From: Ascarosepion bandense
Taxonomy: Eukaryota; Mollusca; Cephalopoda; Sepiida; Sepiidae
DNA: 64,000 nucleotides
Direction: 5' to 3'
Assembly (NCBI GenBank): GCA_037127315.1
Contig: JBBBDQ010000420.1
Coordinates: forward strand, 3,956,001-4,020,000
The stretch's first letter is position 1; the number at the start of each line of letters is the position of its first letter. The notes under the pieces are model-generated. The model was not told the origin of the DNA. It worked only from the letters and a program-made list of their open reading frames with translations, and made no database searches. A program made the position numbers and the translations under genes. Of the stretch, positions 45,596 through 55,440 are shown piece by piece.

Positions 45596-46160
45596 CACCA
45601 CAACCTGAAAATAAACTGTGAAATTTTCATGAAACATTATCTTAGAGCTCTTAGAATGTCTAGCCCTGAATATCTAAATATAGAAGAAGAATATATTGAG
45701 AAAATACACAAGCTTTTCCACTATCCACAATCTCAACGTTCAAAACCAGCTTACAAAATCCACAAAGCCAAAAATCGGATGCTCCCAACAAAAATTGCAC
45801 AAATTTCATAATCCCACACCCTTTCAAGCAAACTTGCAAACAAATTAGCCATCCCAAATACTAATATGTTATTACAACCTTTAAAACAATCGTTGGTATA
45901 ATCTGTAAAAAAAATAAGCCAAACATCATTTCAAATACTGAAATTTATTAGATAAAATATTAGATAAAATGTCTACAATGCAAAAACGTGTACGTGATCT
46001 AAAAACACGCATTTACGAACACATGAGAGACTTGCGTTTCGACAGACATTCTAATTCTCTCGTTTCACATCGAAACGACGTAGGACATAACTTTGATTTC
46101 GTTAATGTCAACCTAATTATAAAGGAACGTAACCCTTTAAGGAAAATATTTTGAAAACAT
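45594..46160 (+). pseudogene. Penelope-like element fragment (RT thumb and partial endonuclease)
   Basis: HYLRALRMSSPEYLNIEEEY and IHKLFHYPQSQ match the segment after the RT in Penelope proteins. The following stretch has stops. Then LKTRIYEHMRDLRFDRHSNS and LVSHRNDVGHNFDFVNVNLI match the part of the GIY-YIG domain after the catalytic Arg. The GIY...YIG core itself appears deleted. It is a different subfamily from the copy at 44.4 kb. Confidence 0.75.
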
Positions 46161-46214
46161 AATAGCATTACAACTGACTATAAACACTTTCTTAAAACAT
46201 TACATCAAATCACC

Positions 46215-46535
46215 ATCTTTCCATCGATCCATTATTGATGAATCCCTTGTTTTCTGTTTAGGATGTGGTTCCCGGCTTTTTTTTTTTTTAATTTTTTCCA
46301 ATCTTTCACTTTTTTTTCTTTTCTCTTATTCTTTTTTGTTCTCAATTGAAGTATATAGACTTAACTATCGCCCGGTTCACACTCTACCCACGTCTTTTGA
46401 ACAGGTGAAGAGGCTCATCCCTTGTTCCCTGTTTAGGATGTGGTTCCCGGCTTTCTCTTTTCTAATCATTTTACTCTTAAGTAGCCCCATGCACATCAGT
46501 GGCATCACCACCTTGCTTGGGGTGATATGATTAAA
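46215..46535 (-). repeat. Repeat R with two internal units
   Basis: The reverse of the 14,703 element. GGATGTGGTTCCCGGCTTT occurs twice about 180 bp apart, and CATCAGTGGCATCACCACCT and GCTTGGGGTGATATGATT close the head. The unit count differs from the 14.7-kb copy. Confidence 0.8.
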
Positions 46536-47429
46536 AAAAATCTAACTTATGTCTATCTAATACATAAAATAAATGAAAAGATACAGAGCCATTTTTAAAA
46601 ACTCTTGAGAAATACTTTAATGGAAAATACAACCAAAACAATATTATTTGCATCATCTTGCTGCGTTTCACTGACCAGCGCAGAGGTGACGACAGCAGAT
46701 GTTTCTCATGCTTACACATTGACGAGATTATAAAATATCCAACAAAATCATTGCACAATCTCGCTACATTTCACCGTCATACACGGAAATGACATCTACA
46801 TATATACTTCCTATACACACGCACAAACATATATAAAGTAACGTTACAGTCCAACATATACCTAGACAGACAAGCATTGCTTCACAAACACACACATTCA
46901 CTATTTCACATTTATCACGCATATTTAAAACATTATCTATTACTTTAATACACGTGACACATACCTGACCAATAAGAACTAATCCAAAATCATAACATGC
47001 TAGTATTCTGTGTCTCTTTGTTTATTGATTTCTCTCTCGATCACTGAAGAATCTTTAATAAAAGTGAAACTTGTTAGAGATCCGTGTACGCAAACGTTAT
47101 TAGTCTATTCAGCTTCTGGAATGCATCGTTGGTGTTATGTTGTGAGTAAGAATAAATAACTCAACAACAGGAATAGGTTAATTGTTGTATTCCGTGAAAA
47201 TAGTATCTACAAAGGTTATTAGTATCCAATACAAGAATAAAGGTTAATCGTCTCAACCGTCGTAAGACGTAGTATGAGCAATGGTTACTTCCGGGTCGTC
47301 ACCGGAAGTCTACGACTGACGTGACGATCGGCTGCTCGGCACACTCTCCTACGTAGATGCCACCATTACATTACATAATAATGGAATAGTCCATTATAGC
47401 CGAATAGGCGCAGGCGTCCCAACACTTGG
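46536..47429. other. Unrecognised DNA; possible LTR-like patch
   Basis: 47,260-47,400 is GC-richer, with ACTTCCGG/CCGGAAGT able to pair around GTCGTCA. It resembles LTR regulatory DNA, but I see no LTR ends or internal domain. Confidence 0.25.
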
Positions 47430-47735
47430 CTATGCCAATACGCCTTTAGATCACAGAATCCCACAATCCGTACTCTGTTAGCATACTTCCCAGGTTTTTA
47501 AGTTTCTGTACCTGCTTGATTTTAGTATCCCCGGTTCTTAGTTGGCATTTTGAACTCTTCTTTTTACAGATAACCATACATTCAATTTTTTGTAGTTTAT
47601 ATGTAGTCCTTTGCTTTCTTTAACTACTTTCTGTAGGAGGTTTTGTAGTTTCCCTTTCATGTCGACTAACTGCACTCTATCATCTGCGTATCTTATATTG
47701 TTCAGATTGCGACCGCAAATGACAAATACACCAGT
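47430..47735 (-). pseudogene. LINE reverse transcriptase fragment
   Basis: Minus strand: NIRYADD, then KGKLQNLLQKVV and GLHINYKK, followed by the region before the RIGMAKK motif. It parallels 40,090-40,390 of the larger LINE and keeps the catalytic Asp pair in a short, truncated context. Confidence 0.75.
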
Positions 47736-48104
47736 TCTAATTGGTCCACCTCAGTGGCCCGTGAAATGTATCATGGTGGCATCACCTATTCAGAAGAATG
47801 AACTCTTCCTACAACTACATATACTTCCCCTCACAAGAGGAGAGCAGATCAGGGCTCAGAGAATGAGAGATCCGCAGCAGATCAGCAGAGGAGAGCGATA
47901 GGCAGAGATAGCCAAGACTGCTACCGTATTACCATTGCGAGTCCCGAGTTCTAGCATTACTTCCTAACCCGTATTTGTTGTTCTACTAACAGAGTTTCGC
48001 ATCTTTGTATTTTGCTGTGTTTAATATATATATATCGTTGTTTCCTATTTTGGCTGTTGTTGTATTATTTCTTTCTGGGCTATTAGCTGGCTCCCCAACA
48101 AAAA
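47736..48104. other. Unrecognised DNA
   Basis: A GAGAGC/CAGCAGA-rich patch lies at 47,820-47,910; not assigned. Confidence 0.35.
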
Positions 48105-48317
48105 GCCCAGATCTGAATGTTATGGATTGCCGTTTCTGGTATATATTATTAAAATATTGAAAATTCGCCGTCGTGACATAACCAATATTGGTTCGTTGAT
48201 GTGGAACTTAAATGAAGTGTGATATAAAATTTCTCTTGACACAATCCGAAAAGCTACTGCCTCCTGGTTACCACGCTTACAACTTTGTGTTGAACATTCA
48301 ATCAAACATTTCGAAAA
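48105..48317 (+). pseudogene. Tc1/mariner transposase C-terminal fragment
   Basis: SPDLNVMDCRFWYI includes the second catalytic Asp region (family SPDLNP-D). The same frame runs on through two stops to KISLDTIRKATASWLPRLQL and VEHSIKHFE, the usual C-terminus. It is a remnant of the DDE domain only. Confidence 0.75.
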
Positions 48318-48747
48318 TCTACGGTGATTGCTCAGTTTGTGAAGGAATCATGAGAGCTAAATTTACTTCTGAGCTTACAGCTTTATTTACTGGGCACCCT
48401 TTAGTCGGTCTACTTAGCACTTTCGTAGGCTGTCATATATTTTGATATGGACGCAATTGTATTACTTTTCTAAGAACGACACATTACATAAATAGGTTTC
48501 TACGTTTTGTCAAGAATCTTTTGAAAGAATGGCAATATTTTTAATATCTCGATTTTTTAAAATTCAGTATGCAGATATATGAGGCTGACATTTTCTGAAA
48601 GATTGATGAGTTGCTCGTTTATAATTACATTTCTTAAAAGAATGCTTCGTCTTCTTAGTGCGATAATGCCTCTCCCCAACTTAGTGTTTATTTTTTATTT
48701 ATATATCAATGTTATGTTAGTAAGATTTAAAAGGCTCATCGTGCATA

Positions 48748-48905
48748 TACTACGAAGACATCGAGTGTTTATGAATGGCATTCGTGGTTCATAGAAAGGC
48801 AAGAATATCTGCACGATGACGCAAGATCTGGCCAACCAAGAACAGAAATCACAGATCAAAATGTCGTATTTTTTAGAAGTTCTGAAATGGTTACGAGAAT
48901 CTATT
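48748..48905 (+). pseudogene. mariner-type transposase N-terminal fragment
   Basis: TTKTSSVYEWHSWF, EYLHDDARSGQPRTEITDQN is the classical pattern between the two helix-turn-helix motifs of mariner transposases (WH-F-GR-DD-RSG-P-T). A stop ends it after DENTRTLF. It is not joined to the C-terminal piece at 48,105. Confidence 0.7.
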
Positions 48906-49019
48906 CGGATGAAAATACCCGAACTCTGTTCTGACAAGGGAATCATTCGCTATGACAATAAATAATTCTTCACTGAAACATTAGTTGTCCCACATGGCGC
49001 ACTTTATAGGAAATGTTTG

Positions 49020-49630
49020 AAACGTTTCTCAAATGTTAAATAACTAATTTATTTAGTTGAAAGAAGGCACCATGATGATTAATAACTGTTTTCCAACGTA
49101 CTTCTAAATTCTTGATCCCATCTTTTAAATAATTTTTATCCTTTGATGGGATAAACAGTTCCAATGCTTCAATTCAGTCAGTCAGTTAAGTGCCATACGT
49201 GATACACACTTGGGCGATCATGTCTCGAAAGAGATATGACTGACTAGGCAGAAGATTATCCCGCAGTAGGTTGCCATTGTTTTCTGCGGTAGACTGGTTG
49301 CCGACCAAGTGCTATAGAACCCAGTCTGTCCTGCTATTTAACCTATAACTGGAAGGAAGAGACGGATTAATACCTTTCCCAAGGTTATTTGCGCGTAAGT
49401 GAATTCAATGGATTCAACTGGAATTTGAACTCGGCTCCCCGTTTTCTCGTTCCGAGCCGATATCCACTGTATCACAACGCACATCCAATGCTTCAATTAC
49501 CTCTTCTTTATTGGATAATACTTTATAGCGTATGAAAAGCTGAAAATCCATAAATTAGTGATAAACAGTAGGATAGATATCAGGTGTATAGGGAGGATAA
49601 TTCAGGCTATGCAGCTTTTGGGCGGTTAAC
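49020..49630 (-). pseudogene. mariner-type transposase C-terminal part split by a SINE
   Basis: On the minus strand, LHSLNYPPYTPDIYPTVYH (catalytic PYSPDL-P-DYH region, third Asp position) lies right of the SINE and IPSKDKNYLKDGIKNLEVRW and NHHGAFFQ lie left. Removing the 310-bp SINE and one 14-bp repeat restores the order. A stop in the DYH segment shows the transposase was already decaying. Confidence 0.8.
49161..49498 (-). mobile_element. SINE with 14-bp target-site duplication
   Basis: The SINE body (49,175-49,484) is bracketed by CCAATGCTTCAATT at 49,161-49,174 and 49,485-49,498, exactly repeated. This direct proof of retroposition also fixes both ends of the SINE. Confidence 0.95.
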
Positions 49631-50133
49631 TGAAAAGCGTGCGGCTGTGCGTTGTTTCATTTTAATCATTTTCATTGGGCATATGAGTATCAACATATTG
49701 AAAGAAAGATTATCTGGAACGAAAAAAGAGTTAGGAATAAGTCAAGATTTTTTATATACTCACTAGATTACTTTGCTAGACAACCGGATCGAAAAAAAAC
49801 ACCCAAAAAACGTGTCATTTCATGTGTCACAGCCTAACATTTTAGGAGTTCTGGTGTTCCTAGCTATGAATTTCAATACAAAATGGGGCCATCAAGCTTA
49901 TTCATCGGATTTTTTACGTGATTTTTAGTTATATCCAAAATTTAAATTATGACTATTTCATCTAGGAGATCCTGCTGGAGAACGCATATTTTTCAAACAA
50001 GATTTCTCGAATATTCAAGACGGTAGGTGTAAATAAATAACTATACCGTTTAATAATAAAAACAGGGCATCTACTCAAATATGACTATCCATTAAAATGT
50101 TTAAATACATAAAAAATATGTCAGATACAACCC

Positions 50134-50136
<3 letters not shown>
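49631..50136. other. Unrecognised DNA
   Basis: Possibly more transposon remnant next to 49,630, but no motif is clear. Confidence 0.35.

Positions 50137-50182
<46 letters not shown>
50137..50182. repeat. (TA)n microsatellite
   Basis: About 46 bp of TA, adjoining the 5' end of a Helitron. Confidence 0.95.
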
Positions 50183-50187
<5 letters not shown>

Positions 50188-50840
50188 TATTTATAAATGG
50201 AACTTTGTCTCTGTGTGTGCGTCTGTGTGTGTGTGTGTCCGTTACCGAAACAGCTGATCCGATTTTCTTGAAAATTTACACAGTTGTACTATAACTGTCT
50301 GCGAGTGTTAGTAGCTAGGTTTTGTGCCGAAGTACCTCCGATAAATATCGAAAATTGATATTCGAAAAAATCAAATTTAATACACTCATAGACAAAAACA
50401 TAAGAAACGATATTCAAAAGTTTCAAGGTTATAGTTCTTAAATAGTGCAGAAAATCGATAGTATATATATATAAAAAGCAAGATGTTTTTGTGTGTCCCT
50501 GTTTATCTGCCTGTATGTCTGTATTTTCTTCAGCCCTATTATTTTAGTTTTTGCTTCGGGTTTGTAGTTCTTAGTCTCAACCATGATACCATTTACTCAG
50601 AGGACTTATTTAGCCTTCAAAATTCAGTTTACGACGAAAAAATATTATTTGATATCGATACCAGGAAATCAAAATTTGACTTACATCCATTCATTTTTCT
50701 TTCAGTCTACGGTTTCGCTTTAACTGGAAACAACTATTGCATTTTAGTCTTTCGTGCCAACGTCCAAAGAGTCTGATCTCCAGGACCATGGATTAGTTTT
50801 AAAGCTTTCATTACACCCCAGCAACGCCGGGCTAAACTGC

Positions 50841-50843
<3 letters not shown>
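50180..50843 (+). mobile_element. Non-autonomous Helitron (copy E)
   Basis: Same 5' segment (AAACTTATTTATAAATGGAA), same interior and same 3' end: CAGCAACGCCGGGC, eight bases, CTAG, followed by T. The 5' TC is blurred by the adjoining (TA)n. The 3' end is followed directly by (TA)n at 50,846-50,877. Confidence 0.85.
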
Positions 50844-50882
<39 letters not shown>

Positions 50883-50884
50883 TG

Positions 50885-51400
50885 TTACTAGTGCGCATGG
50901 AGGTTACATAAGAGGAGAGTGAAGAGAAAGAGGAACAGGTCACAATTGGTGTCGGTGAATGGGTAAGAGGAGATTGGAAATACTTGTGTGAAGAGAGCTG
51001 CGTGAGAGTAGAGCGGAAAGGGAGAAGAGCAGGATACAAATGGTGTAGAGAAAAGGATAGGATTCAAAGAGATAAGATATGGCAATTGACGTTACATTTA
51101 AACACTTTTTGATTGTAGCTCTCAGGGAAGCAAGTATATGGAAGGGAGAAAGAAGCTGAGATTAGAACTTGCAGTTACATTTGATTATTTTTACTGTAAA
51201 AATGTGAGACCTAATTGAAAATTTATTAGCTCGAGTAAATTCTTGTAGAGGAGTACCAGAGAGCAGAAATCGTGGAAATATTTCTAGAAGAGACAGAATG
51301 GAGCCACATCATGTTGGTGAGGAAGTGACTGGACTTGAGCTGCAATGTTGGGATCGATTACATTGCAGATTCTACTTTGGAATTTGTCAGGAAATCTGGT
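50885..51400 (+). repeat. Interspersed repeat Q, copy 2 (diverged)
   Basis: CTCTCAGGGAAGCAAGTA, ATTTGATTATTTTTACTGTA, AGCCACATCATGTTGGTGAG and CATTGCAGATTCTACTTTGG parallel the copy at 60.8-61.1 kb. GA-rich near the left end. (TA)n follows at 51,400. Confidence 0.6.
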
Positions 51401-51762
51401 ATATATATATATATATATATATAAGAGGGGTATGACGGAGCTATTAATGGATGTCATTTATACATGACGGACAAACGATTATTTCTCAATAAAATAGGAG
51501 CTCAAAACTTGAATAAGAGAAACGAACAGTGGATTAAAAACACATATCCGGGCTACTTGACACCCCTGGATTATAAATTAAACGATAGTTTTGGTTCCGT
51601 AGTTCCGCTTTATGATTTCAATTGCATGAAACACTGAGTAGCAGATTTGGTATTATTATCATTATGACTTATTATTATCATTATTATCTGTTTTTGGCAT
51701 TGATTCCTCAGTTTATTTTATATTTGAAGCTGTTAGCTTTTTTAAATTTAAGCTTTTATTCT

Positions 51763-51822
<60 letters not shown>
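51400..51822. repeat. (TA)n tracts around unrecognised DNA
   Basis: TA tracts at 51,400-51,423 and 51,768-51,822 with about 340 bp of unassigned sequence between. Confidence 0.8.
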
Positions 51823-51823
<1 letters not shown>

Positions 51824-52182
51824 CTACCAGACACCCAGTTGTTTTTAAGAAATGATGTATTTCATAGTATTTTTAGTATTTATTGCCAAGTGGATAATTC
51901 TAAATGAAGATATAATGATTCTTTTGTTAATATTGCACAATAACATGTGCATCAAATGAACTGTTCTGGTGTCAAGTTTTTATGCTCTCTTTCCCATGCT
52001 AGTCTATTCTTTTTATTGGCTGGCCGAAGCAAAGAATTCCTGGGTGCTTTGTAAAATTTTACAAAGTAATAATAACAAAACAACCATTCCATTGTCATTT
52101 AAAATTATCCACTCGGTAGTAAATACTAAAAATACTATGAAATACTTTTTTTAAAACCTGGGTGGCCTAATATGTATATATA
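51823..52182. mobile_element. MITE-like element with about 95-bp inverted repeats
   Basis: Left arm 51,823-51,920 and right arm 52,082-52,182 are inverted copies sharing ATTTCATAGTATTTTTAGTA and GTGGATAATT. A 20-bp perfect palindrome, CTTTGTAAAATTTTACAAAG, lies at 52,047-52,066. TA tracts abut both ends. No transposase. Confidence 0.78.
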
Positions 52183-52376
52183 TATATTATAAATGATAGC
52201 TTATAACATGTACATTTGTTTTATTATATTATATAAGAAATAATCATTTTAAAAAAATTGTATTTGTTTTAATCTATAACTTATAATAAATAATCACAGC
52301 TCTATATTATATATCCAGCACTGTTTTAAATTAATGTTTCGGATGTTGTAAATTTTTCTTCGTTCCTTATTCACTT

Positions 52377-52379
<3 letters not shown>

Positions 52380-52425
<46 letters not shown>
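52380..52425. repeat. (TA)n microsatellite
   Basis: About 46 bp of TA. Confidence 0.95.
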
Positions 52426-52428
<3 letters not shown>

Positions 52429-52489
52429 ATTTGTATGAGTTATTCATAGTTTATAGTATATCCAAAATCTAAAGGAGGGTCTGCAATGT

Positions 52490-52690
52490 AATCCATATGG
52501 TACGTCGACTTTCGTTACTTTCTCACCCGCAGGACAAGGATTCCCTCTGTCTTTTCTACAAATATTGTCATAGCTTCTGCTTCGATGATCTTCTTTCCCT
52601 GGAGCCCTGAACACATAAATTTACTCGTGCTACTATATTAGTAACTAAGTCCCGCCCTTTTACCGTCAAAATTATCTGCCTTAGGTCATT
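52490..52690 (+). pseudogene. LINE C-terminal remnant, second copy
   Basis: CTTTCGTTACTTTCTCACCC, GATTCCCTCTGTCTTTTCTA and GCTTCTGCTTCGATGATCTT match the 9,500-9,620 LINE segment in order. It is shorter and has more stops. Confidence 0.65.
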
Positions 52691-52923
52691 ACGCAGAGAC
52701 TTGGTAAGTAGTGGAACCACAAAAAAAAAAAAAATCAAAATATAATGATAATAATAAAAGATCTGTAAATGCCATTTTAATAAATTTTAATTTAAAAAGG
52801 AGAAATTCCGTCTGACAAAGAGGCATTCAATGTGCAGTGATCTACAAATCCCTGGGATTGTTTACTCTATCAACTGTTTCTTAATAAGATGATGTGAAAA
52901 CAATTTGAGATGCTAAAAGAAAG

Positions 52924-52924
<1 letters not shown>

Positions 52925-52976
<52 letters not shown>
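52925..52976. repeat. (TA)n microsatellite
   Basis: About 52 bp of TA directly left of a hammerhead-like motif. Confidence 0.95.
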
Positions 52977-52978
<2 letters not shown>

Positions 52979-52989
52979 AACGAAAATCT

Positions 52990-53060
52990 AAGGGTGAGCT
53001 AACAACCTACCACGGTTTCGCTAAACAGTTCGTCAGGGAAAACTGGATAAAGACTTAGAA
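52990..53060 (-). ncRNA. Hammerhead-like motif, near-complete core
   Basis: Minus strand: CC-CTGACGA-ACTGTTTAGC-GAAA-CCGTGGTA-GG. The core CUGANGA and GAAA is perfect. Stem II is CU-GUUU-AG, with the closing pair changed to A-C. Stem III is ACC-GU-GGU with A at the cleavage position. Only two stem I pairs (CC/GG) are left, so self-cleavage would be weak. A (TA)n follows on its 3' side. Confidence 0.5.
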
Positions 53061-53170
53061 ATTATGCAGCATATATAGAATTTCAGCTTAAACAAGGAAA
53101 ACACTACTTTTGTCGATATTGGTATTATAACTATAATTAATATTAATATAAAATACTATTAATATATAGT

Positions 53171-53721
53171 ATAGTGCAAATGTATTAGGACAAGAACTAT
53201 TTTATTTTTTATGAGGCATATTGAAAGAAAATAAATAATTTAATTAAAGTAATTTTATTTGATTTACTCAACAAATACTTTAACAAGAAAATAAATCTTG
53301 TTACAAAATAAATTGAATAGTTAGTACAATTGACTTTTGCTTTGATCACCACCTTCATTCTGTCAGGCATTGACATCACAAGCCTCTTTAATGTATCTAA
53401 TGGTATCTCCTGCCAAGCAGCTTGTATTTGTTCCCAAAGTGTGTCTTGCGAAGTAACATAAGATTTATCAATTCGAGAGGGTGGAATAAGAAAAAGTCAG
53501 TCATATCCCAGGATAATAGAATAATAAATAAATACAAAATAACTTGTTTAATAGAAAATAGGAAAAATTAAACATAACTCCTTTTTAATACATTCCTTTT
53601 ACAACTAGTTTTAAATAATCAATATTTATTAACAATTTATTTGTCTTCTCACCCTGTATTTTAATTTCAGTGAGGTTTTAAGAAAAAAATCACACGTGTC
53701 CTAATACTTTTGCACACTACC
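53171..53721 (-). mobile_element. Tc1-like element, internally deleted
   Basis: Terminal inverted repeats TAGTGCAAATGTATTAGGAC (53,172 onward) and GTGTCCTAATACTTTTGCAC (53,696 onward, inverted) enclose about 550 bp. Inside, 53,322-53,475 (-) encodes LWEQIQAAWQEIPLDTLKRL and VMSMPDRMKVVIKAKVN, the Tc1-family C-terminus. The DDE core and N-terminus are absent. Confidence 0.82.
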
Positions 53722-53821
53722 GGTAATAAGCAAAAGTGTCAGGACAGGGGTGATTTTAAACTTTATTTTGATGCCTCATAAAAGACGAAATAGTTCTTGA
53801 CCTAATACTTCTGTACAGGAC
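53722..53821. mobile_element. Minimal Tc1-like derivative abutting the previous element
   Basis: About 95 bp with its own ends, AAAAGTGTCAGGACAGGGGT and TGACCTAATACTTCTGTACA, plus GATGCCTCATAAAA as in the inner part of the longer element. It looks like an end-to-end deletion derivative or a rearranged terminus. Confidence 0.55.
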
Positions 53822-53974
53822 TATATATATATATATATATATAACATGATAAAAATTCTGTCGGGTTTCAATCCTGGGTTAGAAGCAGTCGGAGTCTAAC
53901 CGTACTGATGAGCTGTGATACAGCGAAACAGATCTGTCTGCGGATGACTATATATATATATATATATATATATA
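53822..53974. repeat. (TA)n tracts bracketing the hammerhead unit
   Basis: Tracts at 53,822-53,843 and 53,949-53,974 enclose about 105 bp that includes the ribozyme. Confidence 0.9.
53893..53949 (+). ncRNA. Hammerhead ribozyme, type I, complete
   Basis: Core CTGATGA at 53,905-53,911 and GAAA at 53,925-53,928. Stem II GCTGT/ACAGC (5 bp, loop GAT). Stem III ACAG/CTGT (loop AT), then C at 53,938 as the cleavage-site base after U. Stem I pairs CCGTA (53,900-53,904) with TGCGG (53,939-53,943), has an internal loop TAA/AT, and continues AGTC/GACT (53,893-53,896 with 53,946-53,949). All invariant residues are present. The open stem I makes it type I, the layout reported for Penelope-like elements and animal retrozymes. 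Predicted cut is after 53,938. Confidence 0.88.
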
Positions 53975-54034
53975 GACATGTTACGGAGATTAACGAATTT
54001 TAACGAAACTTGGTTATAAGCAACCGACAATTTT

Positions 54035-54282
54035 TAATGAATTATTTTGAACATTATTTTTACCGATACTCGTATTTAAGTAGATATTCTGTTTTTTAAT
54101 TAAACAGTATTTTATATTTATATCTACCGGCCTGATTATTTCACGATAAATTTTTATTACGAAAATTTGTGCTATCCAGCAGGATTCGAACCTGCGATCC
54201 CTATTTACATAGGGGAAGCTACCATTTGATCTGGTACTTAAATACGAGTATCGGTAAAAATAATATTCAAAATAATTCATTA
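54035..54282. mobile_element. MITE-like element with 48-bp terminal inverted repeats
   Basis: Arms 54,035-54,082 and 54,235-54,282 are inverted copies with one or two differences (TAATGAATTATTTTGAA, ATTATTTTTACCGATACTCG, TATTTAAGTA). The 150-bp centre contains a tRNA-like sequence on the minus strand. Ends in TA suggest a Tc1/mariner-type target, which is inference. Confidence 0.8.
54168..54240 (-). tRNA. tRNA-like sequence inside a MITE (pseudo-tRNA)
   Basis: Minus strand: an A-box-like GATCAAATGGTAGC, an anticodon-like stem CCCTA/TAGGG around TGTAAA, and a perfect T arm GCAGG-TTCGAAT-CCTGC. The acceptor pairing is poor (TACCA against TGGATA) and the anticodon loop has 6 bases, so it is not a working tRNA. 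It may have been captured by the element or be a small SINE head. Confidence 0.6.
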
Positions 54283-54442
54283 TATATATATATAAATATA
54301 AATGGAGCCTTGTGAAAAGGCAAATTGCTGTGATTTTTTGTTGTCTTTTAACGACATCACCATCAAGTATATCAGACGGTATGAACGGATCCTACACAAA
54401 ATTAATAGACAAAACTTGTCTATATTATTCAATGAAACCTGC

Positions 54443-54494
<52 letters not shown>

Positions 54495-54540
54495 AAATGT
54501 AAATATATGCCAGGTCATTTTAAAATCATCTTGGACTACA
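54283..54540. repeat. AT-rich DNA with (TA)n
   Basis: A (TA)n at 54,447-54,491. Otherwise unassigned. Confidence 0.7.
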
Positions 54541-55139
54541 TCAACGAAAGACTCGTAAGCCATAAAAATCTTTAAATCTATGTCAAAATAGTTATGCCCG
54601 GCCACGAATGAACTTCCACCATATATTTAAAAACTTAGTTGAAATTAGAAAAATATAATTTAAAAAATGATAATATCAAATATTGTGTTCATATGACTAA
54701 CGTGATTTAAGTTCTGTGATGCCAATGTAGATTTTGTCGTAATTAAATCCAGTTGAAAGTTAGACGCATGCGGTGATTGAAAGAAAAGATGTCAGCAATT
54801 TAAACTAAAGCTGAAAGTAGTCATAATCATAACGACTATTTTATTCATAATTGCTTAGATGTTTGCTGACGGATGTGGGATGAGATTAATATAATGTATA
54901 AACTCACTATCAATAGCATATAAAAGCAGCTCCCTAATCACTCTGTTGATACGAATGTTCTAGGATTTCATATTAAACCCCGGATCTCTGTATTCAGGCA
55001 AATAATAAAATTTGGCCAAATCAACGTATTTTTGACCTTAAGAATCGAATTCAAAACTAATTACGCATTTTTGAGACTGTGTATTTATTTATCTCGCCTT
55101 TCTACTGAGACGTGATATAAAAGAAAGTCGAGTTTATTG
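54541..55139. other. Unrecognised AT-rich DNA
   Basis: No feature recognised. Confidence 0.4.
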
Positions 55140-55440
55140 TAGAAAACTCGAGTGCCTATGTAAAATCCAGGGCAAAAATTGCCCAACCCTCACAACTGTC
55201 GGTTGCGCGGGCCTGGGTGGCCACCACCGATCCACTCCTCTAGCACAATGGGGTTGGTCCAGCCTCAGGCATCTGTTCTCCGGGACTTCTGCATGTTTTA
55301 TTTTTCTCAGCTGCATATACGTCCCCGGACAGAGACACAAGTGAGCCGCACTCTGCCCGAGTACAGAGAAGCAACTGAGAGATGATTATCTCTACCCGGA
55401 AGATGCTAGGTAGGGTCACATATTAAATGAGATAAAAATT
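55140..55440. other. GC-richer island, unidentified
   Basis: About 300 bp is clearly richer in GC than everything near it (GCGCGGGCCTGGGTGGCCAC, GCCGCACTCTGCCCGAGTAC). Frames of 68 codons are open on both strands, a sign of base composition rather than of a gene. It could be a transposon piece of a family I do not know. Confidence 0.35.

Noticed and set aside
54168..54240. Functional tRNA gene
   Set aside because: Acceptor stem pairing is poor and the anticodon loop is one base short.
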